Shown: positions 17,724 to 26,594 of the stretch, one piece after another | Layout of the letters: every line of letters begins with the position of its first letter | How positions within the stretch are numbered: the first letter of the stretch is position 1 | Source: DASZIT01 sp963770635 | Lineage (GTDB): Bacteria > Actinomycetota > Acidimicrobiia > Acidimicrobiales > RAAP-2 | Direction of reading: 5' to 3' | Assembly (NCBI GenBank): GCA_963770635.1 | Contig: CAVYQI010000005.1 | Location: 558,001-622,000 of the forward strand | Length of the DNA: 64,000 bases | Notes under the pieces: model-generated | Told to the model about the DNA's origin: nothing | What the model saw: only the letters and a program-made list of their open reading frames with translations | The model's database searches: none | Made by a program: the position numbers and the translations under genes

Positions 17724-18842
17724 TCATCGGGGGACCCGGATTTCCGCGGCGACCGGCACCCGGTCGGCGAGGGCTCGCACCGTCGCCACCAGGCGATTTC
17801 CCGCATTTGGCAGGTCCATGCCCTCGACCCGTTCCCGACCCCGGGCGGTCAACCGGTCAACCTCGGTGGGGTCGGCGAGGAGCCGGTGGACCGCCGAGGC
17901 CACATGACGTGGATGTTTCTTGTCGAGGAGCACGCCGGCGTCGCCGAGGATCTCGCCCACCGCGCCGGCGTCGTAGGCCACTACCGGAAGCCCATGGGTC
18001 ATGGCTTCGATCAGGGGCACTCCGAAGCCCTCGTGCTCGGACAACATCACCAGCACGTCCGAGGCGCGGTAGTAGGCGGCGAGTTGGACATCGTCGAGTC
18101 CGCTCACGAAGTCGACGGCATCCGACAGGCCGAGGGAGTGGGCGTACCGGCGGAGGGCGTGGGCGTAGTTGGGCTCGGAGGGCGCCCCGATCAGGGTCAG
18201 GCGCGCCCCGGGGTCGGTGGTCATCCGGGCCACGAACAGGGCGGCCACCGCGTCCTGGTGGCGCTTGTTGGGAGCCAACCGCCCCACCGACAGCCAGGCG
18301 GCGCCGGGCTCCCGGGACTGACGGTCGCGCTCCAGCCGGACCGCCGTCGTCGGGTCGGGCGCCACCGGCGGGTAGGCAACGTTGGCCACCGGGATCACCA
18401 CCGTCGAGGCACACCCGGCCTCTCGGAGCTCGTCGGCGTCGAACTCGGACACCGCGATGCCGAGATCGGCCCGGGGGGCGATGTCGGCCAACTCCGACAG
18501 GCTCTGGACCTGCAGCCGGGCGATCCCGTTGTTCCAGGGGATGAAGTATTCGGGCGGGGTGGCGCTGTGATAGTTGATCACCAGTGGCTGGCGGCGTGCC
18601 GCCAACCAGCGGGCCATCACCGACTCGGTGGCGAACTGGTACACCAGTACGTCACCCGGTTCCGCCTCCTCGGCATAGCGGAGGTACGGACGGGTTTCGT
18701 CCACCGTCTCCGGATCGGGGTTCTCGGTGTAGATCCGGGTGACGACCCCGGCCGCGGCCAATCGGTCGCGCAGGGCCCGGGTGTGCTCGCCCACCGCGTC
18801 ATGGCGGTGAAGCATGGGCACGAACTGATGGATACCGCTCAT
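17724..18842 (-). CDS. GT4-type glycosyltransferase (paralogue A2)
   Basis: The 372-residue protein begins MSGIHQFVPMLHRHDAVGEH and carries VGRLAPNKRHQDAV and EGFGVPLIE, the E-x7-E donor-binding motif. It is a close relative of 21065-22165 (both begin with HQFVP, a conserved DA.G.HT.ALRD stretch and DI/DVL.YQ). The ATG at 18842 overlaps the stop of the upstream methyltransferase (ATGA), so the two are coupled. A larger open frame to 19712 covers the methyltransferase in another register and is discarded. Confidence 0.88.
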   Translation of the reverse strand: MSGIHQFVPMLHRHDAVGEHTRALRDRLAAAGVVTRIYTENPDPETVDETRPYLRYAEEAEPGDVLVYQFATESVMARWLAARRQPLVINYHSATPPEYFIPWNNGIARLQVQSLSELADIAPRADLGIAVSEFDADELREAGCASTVVIPVANVAYPPVAPDPTTAVRLERDRQSREPGAAWLSVGRLAPNKRHQDAVAALFVARMTTDPGARLTLIGAPSEPNYAHALRRYAHSLGLSDAVDFVSGLDDVQLAAYYRASDVLVMLSEHEGFGVPLIEAMTHGLPVVAYDAGAVGEILGDAGVLLDKKHPRHVASAVHRLLADPTEVDRLTARGRERVEGMDLPNAGNRLVATVRALADRVPVAAEIRVPR

Positions 18843-19816
18843 TCGGCGATCCTCCCCACCAGCGTGTGCATCGAACCGTCGCTCGATCGGTGCCAGGTCG
18901 GATCCGCGACTCCGAACCGCCGAAGCAGGAACAGCCAGGTCTCGGGGTGCAGCGGGCGCCCGGGGACCAGGTCCCGGGCCACCGTCGGGAGGCTGGCGTC
19001 CCACCGGGACTGGTCGGTCACCAGCAGCACCACCGTCCCCGCCGGGCCGACCACCCGGATGGCGTCGGCCAGCAGCCCGAGTTTGGCGGGAAGGTCGAGC
19101 CGGTCGACGGCCCCGACCAGGACCACCCCCGACGCCGACCGGTCCTCCGCGGTGGCCAGGAACTCCCGCACTTCGGACAGGACCGGGCCGGCGTGGATCT
19201 GGGGATCGGCGAACGCCGACCAGACCTCCCCGCCGCGAGGCTCCACCCCCCGGACCCGGTGGCCGGATCGTTCCAACGCGGTCATCAAGGTGCCGTCGCC
19301 GGATTCGCCGACGATGATCGGTCCCGCCGGGTCCGGCGACTCGAACCAACCGGCTACCTCCGGGGTCCAGACCGAGACGTTGGGCTCGGGGACCGCCACC
19401 CGAGGGCCGTCCAGCCCGGCGTCCACCGGGTCCACCCGGGATTCGAGCGACTCCAATCTGGCCTCCAGGTAACGCAGCGCGTCCCAGGCAGCCAGCATCC
19501 GGTCGTCCATGGCCGCGTCGGCGGCGACCCGGGCGTCGGCGGCGAGGATCGACGCCATAACTCCGGCCACGTCCCCCACGAACCGCTGCCCGATACGGGC
19601 CGATCGACCCCGCTCCCACAGGTCGTCCGGGAGTCCCGCCCAGGGGATGCCCGCCGCACCGGCTCCCCCGCCCGGCTCGGACAACCGACGCATGGCGTCG
19701 TCGAACCCCCACTTCAAATTGCCCTGGGGCCGCAACCGGTCGAACGCCGCCAACAGCTCCTGTTCGTCGGCCCCGGGGTCGTCGCTGGAGGCCGGGGCGC
19801 CGTCGTCGGGGCTCAT
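18839..19816 (-). CDS. methyltransferase-like protein of the glycan operon (paralogue M2)
   Basis: The 325-residue protein has an acidic, helical N-terminal half and a C-terminal Rossmann-like half (PIIVGESGDGTLMTALERSGHRVRGVEP). The late segment PGRPLHPETWLFLLRRFGV matches that of the methyltransferase at 22162-23322 (PGQPLHPDTWTHVLAASGL). The first glycine-rich loop (GESGDGTL) departs from the usual ExGxGxG, so activity on S-adenosylmethionine is likely but not certain. Possibly methylates a sugar to cap or modify the chain. Four bases separate it from the glycosyltransferase upstream. Confidence 0.65.
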   Translation of the reverse strand: MSPDDGAPASSDDPGADEQELLAAFDRLRPQGNLKWGFDDAMRRLSEPGGGAGAAGIPWAGLPDDLWERGRSARIGQRFVGDVAGVMASILAADARVAADAAMDDRMLAAWDALRYLEARLESLESRVDPVDAGLDGPRVAVPEPNVSVWTPEVAGWFESPDPAGPIIVGESGDGTLMTALERSGHRVRGVEPRGGEVWSAFADPQIHAGPVLSEVREFLATAEDRSASGVVLVGAVDRLDLPAKLGLLADAIRVVGPAGTVVLLVTDQSRWDASLPTVARDLVPGRPLHPETWLFLLRRFGVADPTWHRSSDGSMHTLVGRIAE

Positions 19817-19820
19817 CGGG

Positions 19821-21068
19821 TCATCCTCCTCGTTGGTAGGCAGGACCGTCGGTCACCAGGGGAAGCCGTCCGGTGCGGATCGAGATTCGGGGGCCGCGGG
19901 CGACCACCGATCCCAAAAAGTCGGAGTAGCGGTCGATGATCGAAGGCCAACGGTAGTACCGCTCGGTGTACTGCCGGCCGGCTTTCCCCAGGCGGGCGCG
20001 GATCGCCCCATCGGTCACCAACCGCTCCACGGTGGCTTCGAAGGTCCGGTACGACGCGAAGTACAGACCGCCCCCGGACCGGCGGACGTGTTCCATGGTT
20101 GCCGCGCAGCCGGCGTTGACCAGAACCGGCACATCCAGTGTCCATGCCTCCAGCAGGACCAACGAGAAGGATTCGTAGGCCGAGGGTGAGACCATCACCT
20201 GGGCATCGGCCAGGATGTCCCATTTGTCGGCCTCGGACACCGTGCCGGTGACCACGATGTCGGGATGTTCGGGTGCCTTGTCCGACACCGGGCCGACGAA
20301 GGCGAGGGCCAGGTCACCTGGATGCCGCTCCTTGTAGTGGGCGAAGTATTCGGCGAGCATCCCGCAACCCTTGTGCTCGTCGACCCGGCCCAGGTAGCAG
20401 AGATAGGGGCGATTGCCGATCCCGAGGACCTCCCCTCCCCGCCTTCCGGCCCCGGCCGGCTCGTTCACTCCCAGACCGAGGACGATCTGAGGTTTGGCGC
20501 CGATGGCGAAGACGTGCTCCATCAGATCGCGTTCGGCCTGGGTGTGGTAGACCACCCCGTCGATGTCGTGAAAGCTCTGCCGGAACGCCTTCAGGTACAG
20601 CGCCGGCTCGTCGTGGGCTGCCGGGTGGAGGACGGTGGGAACCCGGGCGGCGGCGATGGCGTCGACGGTGGTGGCGAACAGGTACGGGTAGCAGGCGATG
20701 ACATCGGCGTCGCTGGTGGCGACGGCGTCGACCAGGTCGGGGCACATCGGCCCGTTGAGCGCCACCCATCGGCGTGACTCGGCCAGGCTGGCGGTGGTCG
20801 GCGACCCCCTCAGCTTGCCGTCGAGCTTGAAGTACTCGAGCAATCGGGGGCTGGCGGTCGGGAACCTCCGCACGGTGACCCCGTTGACCGAGGTGGTACC
20901 GGCCGGCTCGGTGTTCTCCCAGGTGAGGTGGTCGAGCGCGCAGCTAGTGAGCACCTCCACCTCCCAGTCCGGACGGAGGGTCATCCGTTCGGCCAGCATC
21001 CGCGCCGCCGTCTCCGCCCCGCCGATGACCTCGGGGCCGTACCGGGGGGTGACGAAGGCCAGCTTCAT
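19821..21068 (-). CDS. GT4-type glycosyltransferase (paralogue B2)
   Basis: Starting at ATG 21068, which overlaps the stop of the preceding gene (ATGA), the protein has 415 residues. It opens MKLAFVTPRYGPEVIGGAETA and contains YLGRVDEHKG and ESFSLVLLE, the GT4 donor-site motifs. The sequence parallels that of 12376-13635 along its whole length, including VLHPAAHDEPALYL. A much longer open frame to 22070 runs through the neighbouring gene in another register and is not real. Confidence 0.88.
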   Translation of the reverse strand: MKLAFVTPRYGPEVIGGAETAARMLAERMTLRPDWEVEVLTSCALDHLTWENTEPAGTTSVNGVTVRRFPTASPRLLEYFKLDGKLRGSPTTASLAESRRWVALNGPMCPDLVDAVATSDADVIACYPYLFATTVDAIAAARVPTVLHPAAHDEPALYLKAFRQSFHDIDGVVYHTQAERDLMEHVFAIGAKPQIVLGLGVNEPAGAGRRGGEVLGIGNRPYLCYLGRVDEHKGCGMLAEYFAHYKERHPGDLALAFVGPVSDKAPEHPDIVVTGTVSEADKWDILADAQVMVSPSAYESFSLVLLEAWTLDVPVLVNAGCAATMEHVRRSGGGLYFASYRTFEATVERLVTDGAIRARLGKAGRQYTERYYRWPSIIDRYSDFLGSVVARGPRISIRTGRLPLVTDGPAYQRGG

Positions 21069-22165
21069 GCCCGGACCGGCTGGCGGGCATCGAGGGCGCC
21101 CAGCACCTCGAGGAAGCGGGCCCGGGTGGCCACCCCGCCGAAGGCATCGAGCCGTCGGCGGCCGGCTGACGCCAGGAACTCCGCCAATAACGGGTCGGCC
21201 CGGACCCGGTGAACGGCCGCCGCCGCCAGGCTCGGTCGTTTGGCATCGATCAGGAGGCCGGCCTGACCCAATGTCTCCGGCACCGCCCCCGCCGCCAGGG
21301 CCACGATCGGGAGGTCGAAGTGCATGGCCTCGAGGAGCGGGATGCAGAACCCCTCGTGTTCGGACAGGCAGACGAAGACGTCGGCATCCGAGTACCAGGC
21401 GGCGAGCTGGGCCGGGGTCAGGTGCTCGCCGTGGTCGACGGCGCCGGCCAGCCCGAGCTCTTCGGCGTAGGCCGTCACCGCCTCGGAGTAGGCGCCGGTG
21501 ATGGCCGGGCCGACCAGCGCCAGCCGGGCGTCGGGGTCGTACCACTGCCGGTAGAGCCAGAGCGTCTCCACCAACAGGTGCTGGTTCTTGTTGGGGGACA
21601 GCCGGCCCACGAAGAGCAGCACGGTGCCGGGGCCGTGGACATCCTTCCGCCGGGAAAGCTCGGCGGGGTCGGCCAGTGCCCGGCTCCCCCAGGCATCGAT
21701 GTCGGTGAGAATGGGCACCACCTCGGTCGCCGGGCAACCGAACACCCGGAGCTCGGCGGCGTTGAAGGCCGAATCGGCGATGCCGAGGGTGGCCCGGGGG
21801 GCCAGTTCGGCCATCTGTCGGCGGGCCAGCGCCACCTTTTCCGCGGTGTGCTCCTCCCAGTCCTGGTAGAAGTCGGCCGGGGTGATGTTGTGGTAGTCGA
21901 GCACCAGGGTCTCGGCTCGGCCGACCAGGAAGTCGGCCACCGGTGAGGCAGTGCTCAGCTGGTAGAGGAGGATGTCGCCGGGTTGGGCGTGTTCGGGGTA
22001 GCGCTCGAAGTAGGTGGCTTCGCGGAGGAGCTCGTCGTGGGCGGCTTCGACGTAGATGTCGGACGTCCATCCGGCCTGGCGGAAGGTGTCGCGCAGGGCG
22101 AGGGTATGGTCGCCGGTGGCGTCCCGGGGCAGTAGCGCCGGGACGAATTGGTGAACGGTGGTCAC
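21065..22165 (-). CDS. GT4-type glycosyltransferase (paralogue A3)
   Basis: From GTG 22165 the protein has 366 residues: VTTVHQFVPALLPRDATGDHT at the N-terminus, VGRLSPNKNQHLLV in the middle and EGFCIPLLE as the E-x7-E motif. It is most similar to 13664-14749 and 17724-18842. The GTG overlaps the stop of the methyltransferase (GTGA), so the methyltransferase-glycosyltransferase pair is translationally coupled, as in the second copy of this pair at 17.7-19.8 kb. Confidence 0.88.
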   Translation of the reverse strand: MTTVHQFVPALLPRDATGDHTLALRDTFRQAGWTSDIYVEAAHDELLREATYFERYPEHAQPGDILLYQLSTASPVADFLVGRAETLVLDYHNITPADFYQDWEEHTAEKVALARRQMAELAPRATLGIADSAFNAAELRVFGCPATEVVPILTDIDAWGSRALADPAELSRRKDVHGPGTVLLFVGRLSPNKNQHLLVETLWLYRQWYDPDARLALVGPAITGAYSEAVTAYAEELGLAGAVDHGEHLTPAQLAAWYSDADVFVCLSEHEGFCIPLLEAMHFDLPIVALAAGAVPETLGQAGLLIDAKRPSLAAAAVHRVRADPLLAEFLASAGRRRLDAFGGVATRARFLEVLGALDARQPVRA

Positions 22166-23322
22166 CGCTCCCGTACGGCGACCAACAGGTATTCGCCCGG
22201 CCCCAGCAACAGTTCGTTCAGGGTGTCGATGGCCGCGTTGATGGTGGATGCATCGGTGTTCGACGGGTCGAGGCGGTCGAGTCGACGATCTTCCCCGCCG
22301 GCGTGCAGCCCGGTCCGGACTAACCCGGAGGCCGCCAGCACATGGGTCCAGGTGTCGGGGTGGAGCGGTTGACCCGGCGCCAAATCGGCGACCAGTTGCG
22401 AGGTGCTCCGCCGCCAGGCTTCCGGCGTGGCCGAATGGATGGCCAGGACGCCGCCGATGGCCAACCGGGAAGCGGCCAGCCCGATGAGACGGTCGCGTTG
22501 GTTGGGGTGGAGCCACTGGACCGATCCACTCAACACGATGCCGGCCAGCGCCTCCTCGGCCACCACGCCGAGGTGGTCGAGCGCCGCCTCGGCCCGCACG
22601 TCCAATCCGCGTTCGATGGCCGGTTCGATGGTGGCCTGTTCGGGGTCCACCCCGTAGGCATCGACTCCCTCGGCGATCAAGCGGCCGACCAGCGAACCGT
22701 TGCCGCATTCGGCGTGGAGGACCCGACCGCTGGCCTTCGACATGGCCACCAGCGCCGAGTCGGCCCACCAACTGGTCCCCGGATCGGTGACCGGCACCGC
22801 GGTGGCAGGCAGTTCGGGGATCTGCAGGCCCTCGACCGTCGACTCGAGGTCCTCGACGTGATCCACCACCAGATGGAGCATGCGGGAAACCGCCCAGGCG
22901 AACTTGACCACCTGGTGCACGATGAAACCCATGTACCAACTCAGCGACTTCCGGATCAGCCGCTTGACGTAGGCGCCGGCTTTCTTGTCGGATTCCACCG
23001 GCACCGCGATGTCCACGTAGGCGGCGGAGTCGACCAGGGCGAGGTTCTCCCGCAAGCGGGCCTTTCCCTGGAGCCCGACCGGGGAGAACTCGAGGAAGAG
23101 CTCGTCGAGCTCGCGTTCGAGGCCTGCCGGCAGATCGCCCGATGCCCGGCGGTGCCCGACTTCGGCGTCGATCTCCGCCATCACTGTGGTCAGGTACTCG
23201 GCCCGCCCGGTGGCATCGAGCTGGTCGGACGTCGTCGCCGGAGACGCCGGGGAGGGCTCCAGGGGAACGGCTTCCGGTACCGAAGGGGCCGCGGTGGGCT
23301 CGGACGGAGTCGATGCGGGCAT
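22162..23322 (-). CDS. SAM-dependent methyltransferase, first gene of the glycan operon (paralogue M1)
   Basis: The 386-residue protein starts with a Pro/Ser/Thr-rich stretch, then a helical region that includes a hydrophobic hairpin (SWYMGFIVHQVVKFAWAVSR), then a class I methyltransferase domain with VLHAECGNGSLVGRLIAEG, an acidic residue ending strand 2 (YGVDPEQ), and PLHPDTW near the end. It probably methylates a sugar or lipid carrier-linked intermediate of the surface glycan. The gene heads a ten-gene minus-strand run to 12376 with start/stop overlaps or short gaps throughout. Its ATG lies seven bases after a TATAGT box, implying a leaderless message. Confidence 0.75.
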   Translation of the reverse strand: MPASTPSEPTAAPSVPEAVPLEPSPASPATTSDQLDATGRAEYLTTVMAEIDAEVGHRRASGDLPAGLERELDELFLEFSPVGLQGKARLRENLALVDSAAYVDIAVPVESDKKAGAYVKRLIRKSLSWYMGFIVHQVVKFAWAVSRMLHLVVDHVEDLESTVEGLQIPELPATAVPVTDPGTSWWADSALVAMSKASGRVLHAECGNGSLVGRLIAEGVDAYGVDPEQATIEPAIERGLDVRAEAALDHLGVVAEEALAGIVLSGSVQWLHPNQRDRLIGLAASRLAIGGVLAIHSATPEAWRRSTSQLVADLAPGQPLHPDTWTHVLAASGLVRTGLHAGGEDRRLDRLDPSNTDASTINAAIDTLNELLLGPGEYLLVAVRER

Positions 23323-23329
23323 TCCGACG

Positions 23330-23335
23330 ACTATA
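23330..23335 (-). promoter_or_regulatory. leaderless -10 box for the glycan operon
   Basis: The minus strand reads TATAGT, seven bases, ATG at 23322. This is a near-consensus -10 at the spacing that puts the transcription start on the first codon. No ribosome site precedes the ATG. A -35 element is not convincing. Confidence 0.5.
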
Positions 23336-23397
23336 GCCAGCAGCCCAAGTCTCTCCGGTGAAACCGATGGGCCCGGCTTGGTAGTTTTGTGGGTCTC

Positions 23398-23482
23398 GCG
23401 GGTGTGGCGGAACTGGCAGACGTGCCGGGTTTAGGTCCCGGTCCCTTCGGGGGTGGAGGTTCGAGTCCTCTCGCCCGCACCA
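23398..23482 (+). tRNA. tRNA-Leu (anticodon UAG)
   Basis: The 85-base gene folds as a class II tRNA: acceptor stem GCGGGTG/CGCCCGC, anticodon stem CCGGG/CCCGG with loop TTTAGGT giving anticodon TAG, a variable arm (TCCCTTCGGGGG), the T-loop GGTTCGAGTCC and an encoded CCA end. UAG reads CUA leucine codons. It is divergent from the glycan operon. Confidence 0.96.
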
Positions 23483-23560
23483 ACGGTTCGCCCGGCGCCC
23501 CGAGAGGCACCCCGACCAGCCCTTGGCCGCGTCCGACGACCGGACCGCGATAATCGGTGG

Positions 23561-24019
23561 ATGGAACTCCGACAGGTTCGGTTGTCCGACCCGATCGTCG
23601 CCCCCCTCCTCGCCGGCCTAACGGCAGAGTACGAGCGGCGGTACGGCGCGGTCGACGAGATGCGCCTGGCACGTCCCGATGAGTTCGATCCCCCCACCGG
23701 CACGTTCGTCGTCCTCCTCGATGACGATCAGACGGTGGCCGGTGGTGGCATCCGTCGCCTGGACAACGAAACCTGTGAGGTCAAGCGCATGTGGACCTCA
23801 CCGGACTATCGCCGACGCGGGCTGGCCAGTACCGTCCTGGCCGCGCTGGAGGATGCCGCCCGCTACCTCGGCTACACCCGGGTGCAGCTGGAGACCGGTC
23901 CTTCACAGCCGGAGGCCATTGCCATGTACGGACACCTCGGCTATCGGATGATCCCGCCCTTCGGCCCCTACCAGCAGGCGATCGCGTTCGAACGAGACCT
24001 GGCTCCCTCCGACCGCTGA
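23561..24019 (+). CDS. GNAT-family N-acetyltransferase
   Basis: From ATG 23561 the protein has 152 residues. The acetyl-CoA loop is YRRRGLASTVLAALED, preceded by CEVKRMWTSPDYR and followed by the YGHLGYRMIPPFGPY motif near the end, all typical of GNAT enzymes. Substrate unknown. A longer frame beginning inside the tRNA has no support. A GATAAT box lies six bases before the ATG, hinting at a leaderless transcript. Confidence 0.9.
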   Translation: MELRQVRLSDPIVAPLLAGLTAEYERRYGAVDEMRLARPDEFDPPTGTFVVLLDDDQTVAGGGIRRLDNETCEVKRMWTSPDYRRRGLASTVLAALEDAARYLGYTRVQLETGPSQPEAIAMYGHLGYRMIPPFGPYQQAIAFERDLAPSDR

Positions 24020-24055
24020 TCGGCGGGAGCCATTCAATCGGGGGCCGTCAAACCG

Positions 24056-24697
24056 TCACGGCGTGGCGGTGGCCGTGGTGGCGGTGGTGGTCGGGGCGGG
24101 AACGGTCGTGGTGGTGGTCGGTGCGGTCGGCGAGGTCCAGATCTTGGTGGCGATGGTGGTCGGCGTCGAGCTCGGGTCGGTCGTCGTGGTCGCCGGGTCG
24201 GCGGTGGCCGGGGCCGGGGTGCTTGGGTCGACCGTGGCCGGGGTGCTTGGGTCGACCGTGGCCGGGGTGCTGGTGGTGACCGGGCGGGCAGGACCGATGT
24301 TCACGTTGTTGGTGTTGCCACTGCCCTCGTTCGAAATATGGACGATGTTGATCGGCGCCAGCACGTTGACGTTTTGGAACTGCAGTCCGACGTCACCGAA
24401 GCCACCGTCATTCGTCTGGGTCTGGTTTCGGCTTCCGGCCACCGCCACGTTGCTGGAGCCGGAGACATTCTGGTTGATGCCGAAGGGAGCCGGAGCCGGG
24501 ATCGGAGCCGCGGCAGCGGTAGCCACCGGCGTCGCCGGGCAGACCGTCGGGGCGGGGGTGTCCGCCGCTACCGGGCTTTGGGCGGCGGCAATCGGGCGCA
24601 TTTCGGTTCGAAGGCCTAGCGAGAACACGAACAGGATTGCCGCGACGAGAACCAAGCTCAGGCAGGCAGGAGTCTGCCAGCGTTGGACAGTGGACAT
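24056..24697 (-). CDS. secreted or anchored low-complexity protein, unknown function
   Basis: I do not recognise a family. The ATG at 24697 follows a good GGAGG site. The 213-residue product has an N-terminal hydrophobic segment (LSLVLVAAILFVFSLGL, about residues 15-31) that is a signal peptide or anchor. A Pro/Ala stretch comes next, then an Asn/Gln/Ser-rich core (INQNVSGSSNVAVAGSRNQT and neighbours) with regular alternation, and finally a long Thr/Pro/Ala tail with a repeated PATVDPSTPATVDPST. It is probably displayed outside the membrane, with the tail spanning the wall. Confidence 0.6.
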   Translation of the reverse strand: MSTVQRWQTPACLSLVLVAAILFVFSLGLRTEMRPIAAAQSPVAADTPAPTVCPATPVATAAAAPIPAPAPFGINQNVSGSSNVAVAGSRNQTQTNDGGFGDVGLQFQNVNVLAPINIVHISNEGSGNTNNVNIGPARPVTTSTPATVDPSTPATVDPSTPAPATADPATTTTDPSSTPTTIATKIWTSPTAPTTTTTVPAPTTTATTATATP

Positions 24698-24870
24698 GGT
24701 GAGCCTCCGTTGTAGGGCGCAACCCACAGCCCCGGATGTCCAAACCAGCGATAGCCGAATACGCGGCTCGAAAGCTGGCGAGCCCCGTCACTAGCGGGCT
24801 ACGCGTAGTGTCCGGCCACGATAACCCTCAACCGTAAATTTTGCTCGGTACACGCAGGTAAGGAGTCCAC

Positions 24871-25428
24871 ATGCCCACCGCCGCCCTGCTGTTGATGGAC
24901 TTGCAAACCGGCATCCTCAGCCGCATCGTGGCCGACCCCGGCTATGTGCCGCGGGTCAATGCAACCGCGGCCGCGGCCCGATCGGCCGGGCTCCCGGTGC
25001 TGTGGGTCAAGGTCGGGTTTCGCCACGGGTATCCCGAGGTGTCCCCGCGCAACCAGAGCTTCGCCGCCCTCCGCGGCTCCGGCCGGTTTGTCGACGGCGA
25101 TCCGGGCGCCGACCTCCACCCCGATCTCGAGGTTCGGGACACCGATATCGTGGTGGTGAAGAAGCGGGTGAGCGCCTTTGCCGGCAGTGACCTCGACGTC
25201 GTGCTGCGGGCCGCCCAGGTGGACTCGCTGATTTTGGCCGGGATTGCCACCAGCGGGGTGGTCCTCTCGACCGTGCGTCAGGCGGCCGATCTCGACTTCC
25301 AGCTGACCGTGCTCGCCGACGGCTGCCTGGACGGCGACGACGAGGTTCACCGGGTGCTCACCGAGAAGGTGTTCCCCCGGCAAGCCGAGGTCACCACGGC
25401 CAGCCAGTGGTCGGCCGGGCTCGGCTGA
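24871..25428 (+). CDS. isochorismatase-fold protein lacking the catalytic cysteine
   Basis: The 185-residue protein has the cysteine-hydrolase fold: LLLMDLQTGI (D10), the lysine region VVVKKRVSAFAGSDLD, and GIATSGVVLSTVRQAAD where the nucleophile normally sits. In active members the last segment reads G-x-x-T-x-x-C-V; here the cysteine position is valine. It therefore cannot work by the usual thiol mechanism and may bind a ligand or use another chemistry. A strong AAGGAG site supports the ATG. It ends two bases from the convergent K+ channel gene. Confidence 0.85.
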   Translation: MPTAALLLMDLQTGILSRIVADPGYVPRVNATAAAARSAGLPVLWVKVGFRHGYPEVSPRNQSFAALRGSGRFVDGDPGADLHPDLEVRDTDIVVVKKRVSAFAGSDLDVVLRAAQVDSLILAGIATSGVVLSTVRQAADLDFQLTVLADGCLDGDDEVHRVLTEKVFPRQAEVTTASQWSAGLG

Positions 25429-25430
25429 CT

Positions 25431-26483
25431 TCAGGCGTCGTCCAGGTTCTGGTGGCTCAAGGCCAGCGAGCGGAGAGAGTCGATCTGCTCCATGTTGCCG
25501 ATGACGACCAGGACGTCTCCCTCCCCGATCTCCGCCTCCGGCGGAGGGTTGGTGCGGAATTCCTCGGTGGGATGGCGCAGCGCCAGGACCAGCGCACCGG
25601 TATGGGCGTGAACCCGGGCGCTGCGCAACGTCTGACCGACCAACGAGGATTCGGCGGGCACGTCGATCTGCTCGAGGCGGAACTCCAGGCTGCCGTCATG
25701 CATGACGACGTCGAGGAACTCGGCGACGTGAGGCTGCACGGCCAGCGCCGCCATCCGGGCCCCACCGAGGTCCTGCGGATTGACCACCCGGTCCGCGCCG
25801 GCCTGGATCAGCTTGGCCGCCGCCGCCTCCGAGGCGATGCGGGAGACGATGAACAGGTCGGGACGCATCGATCGACCGGTCAAGGTCACGTAGAGGTTGT
25901 CGGCGTCCCCGTTGAGGGCAGTGATGAGCACCCGGGCCCGATCGATGCCGGCTGCCCGCAACACCTCCTCGTCGGTGGCATCCCCGCACACCGCCGGCCC
26001 GTCCACCGTGGAGATCCGATCGACCGCCGAGTCGACCACCACCACGTCATCGTTGGAGGTGAGCAGGTACCGGGCGATCGACTGACCCACTCGCCCCCAT
26101 CCGCACAGGACAACGTGACCCTGCATCTGCCGGATCTGCTTTTCCATCCTTCTCCTCCCGAATTCGTCGGCGAGGTAGCCCTCGACGAGCGTCTCCACCA
26201 TCACGCTGAACGTGTAGGCCGCGGTGCCAACCCCGGTCAGGATCAGCACGATGGTGAATACCTTCTGGCCGTCCCCGAACTTCTGGGTCCCCCCGAAGCC
26301 CACCGTGGTGACGGTGATGACCGTCTGGAAGATGGCGTCGAGAACCCCGTACCCGAACAGGACGTAGCCGACGGTTCCCCCGACCAGCACCACCAGCAGC
26401 CCGATGATCCCGGATTGCAGCCTCCGGGCCGCCCGGCTGTGGCGATCCCCGGCCTCCTGGCCGTAGCGCACGGTTATCGGCAT
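25431..26483 (-). CDS. two-TM potassium channel with RCK domain (TrkA-N/TrkA-C)
   Basis: The 350-residue protein has a first membrane helix (about residues 25-45), a pore loop with the filter TVTTVGFGG (about 57-65), a second helix (about 75-97), then a Rossmann RCK domain starting HVVLCGWGRVGQSIARYL and a TrkA-C-type domain near the end. The filter reads GFG instead of GYG, which still fits a K+ channel. It would be a ligand-gated K+ efflux or uptake channel of the MthK type. ATG 26483 is chosen because upstream residues to 26693 lack family character. Confidence 0.9.
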   Translation of the reverse strand: MPITVRYGQEAGDRHSRAARRLQSGIIGLLVVLVGGTVGYVLFGYGVLDAIFQTVITVTTVGFGGTQKFGDGQKVFTIVLILTGVGTAAYTFSVMVETLVEGYLADEFGRRRMEKQIRQMQGHVVLCGWGRVGQSIARYLLTSNDDVVVVDSAVDRISTVDGPAVCGDATDEEVLRAAGIDRARVLITALNGDADNLYVTLTGRSMRPDLFIVSRIASEAAAAKLIQAGADRVVNPQDLGGARMAALAVQPHVAEFLDVVMHDGSLEFRLEQIDVPAESSLVGQTLRSARVHAHTGALVLALRHPTEEFRTNPPPEAEIGEGDVLVVIGNMEQIDSLRSLALSHQNLDDA

Positions 26484-26594
26484 GACCCATTCTGGCCCGG
26501 TTCCCCTCCAGGCACCCGGCTGCACAACTCTGCGACACTGAGGCAGTTGCCAGATAGCGGCCGATCCGTCGGCCACAACCAGAGGAGCGGCCGG

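Noticed and set aside
17679..19472. 597-residue plus-strand frame opposite glycosyltransferase genes
   Set aside because: No recognisable motif, antisense to genes with clear E-x7-E motifs.
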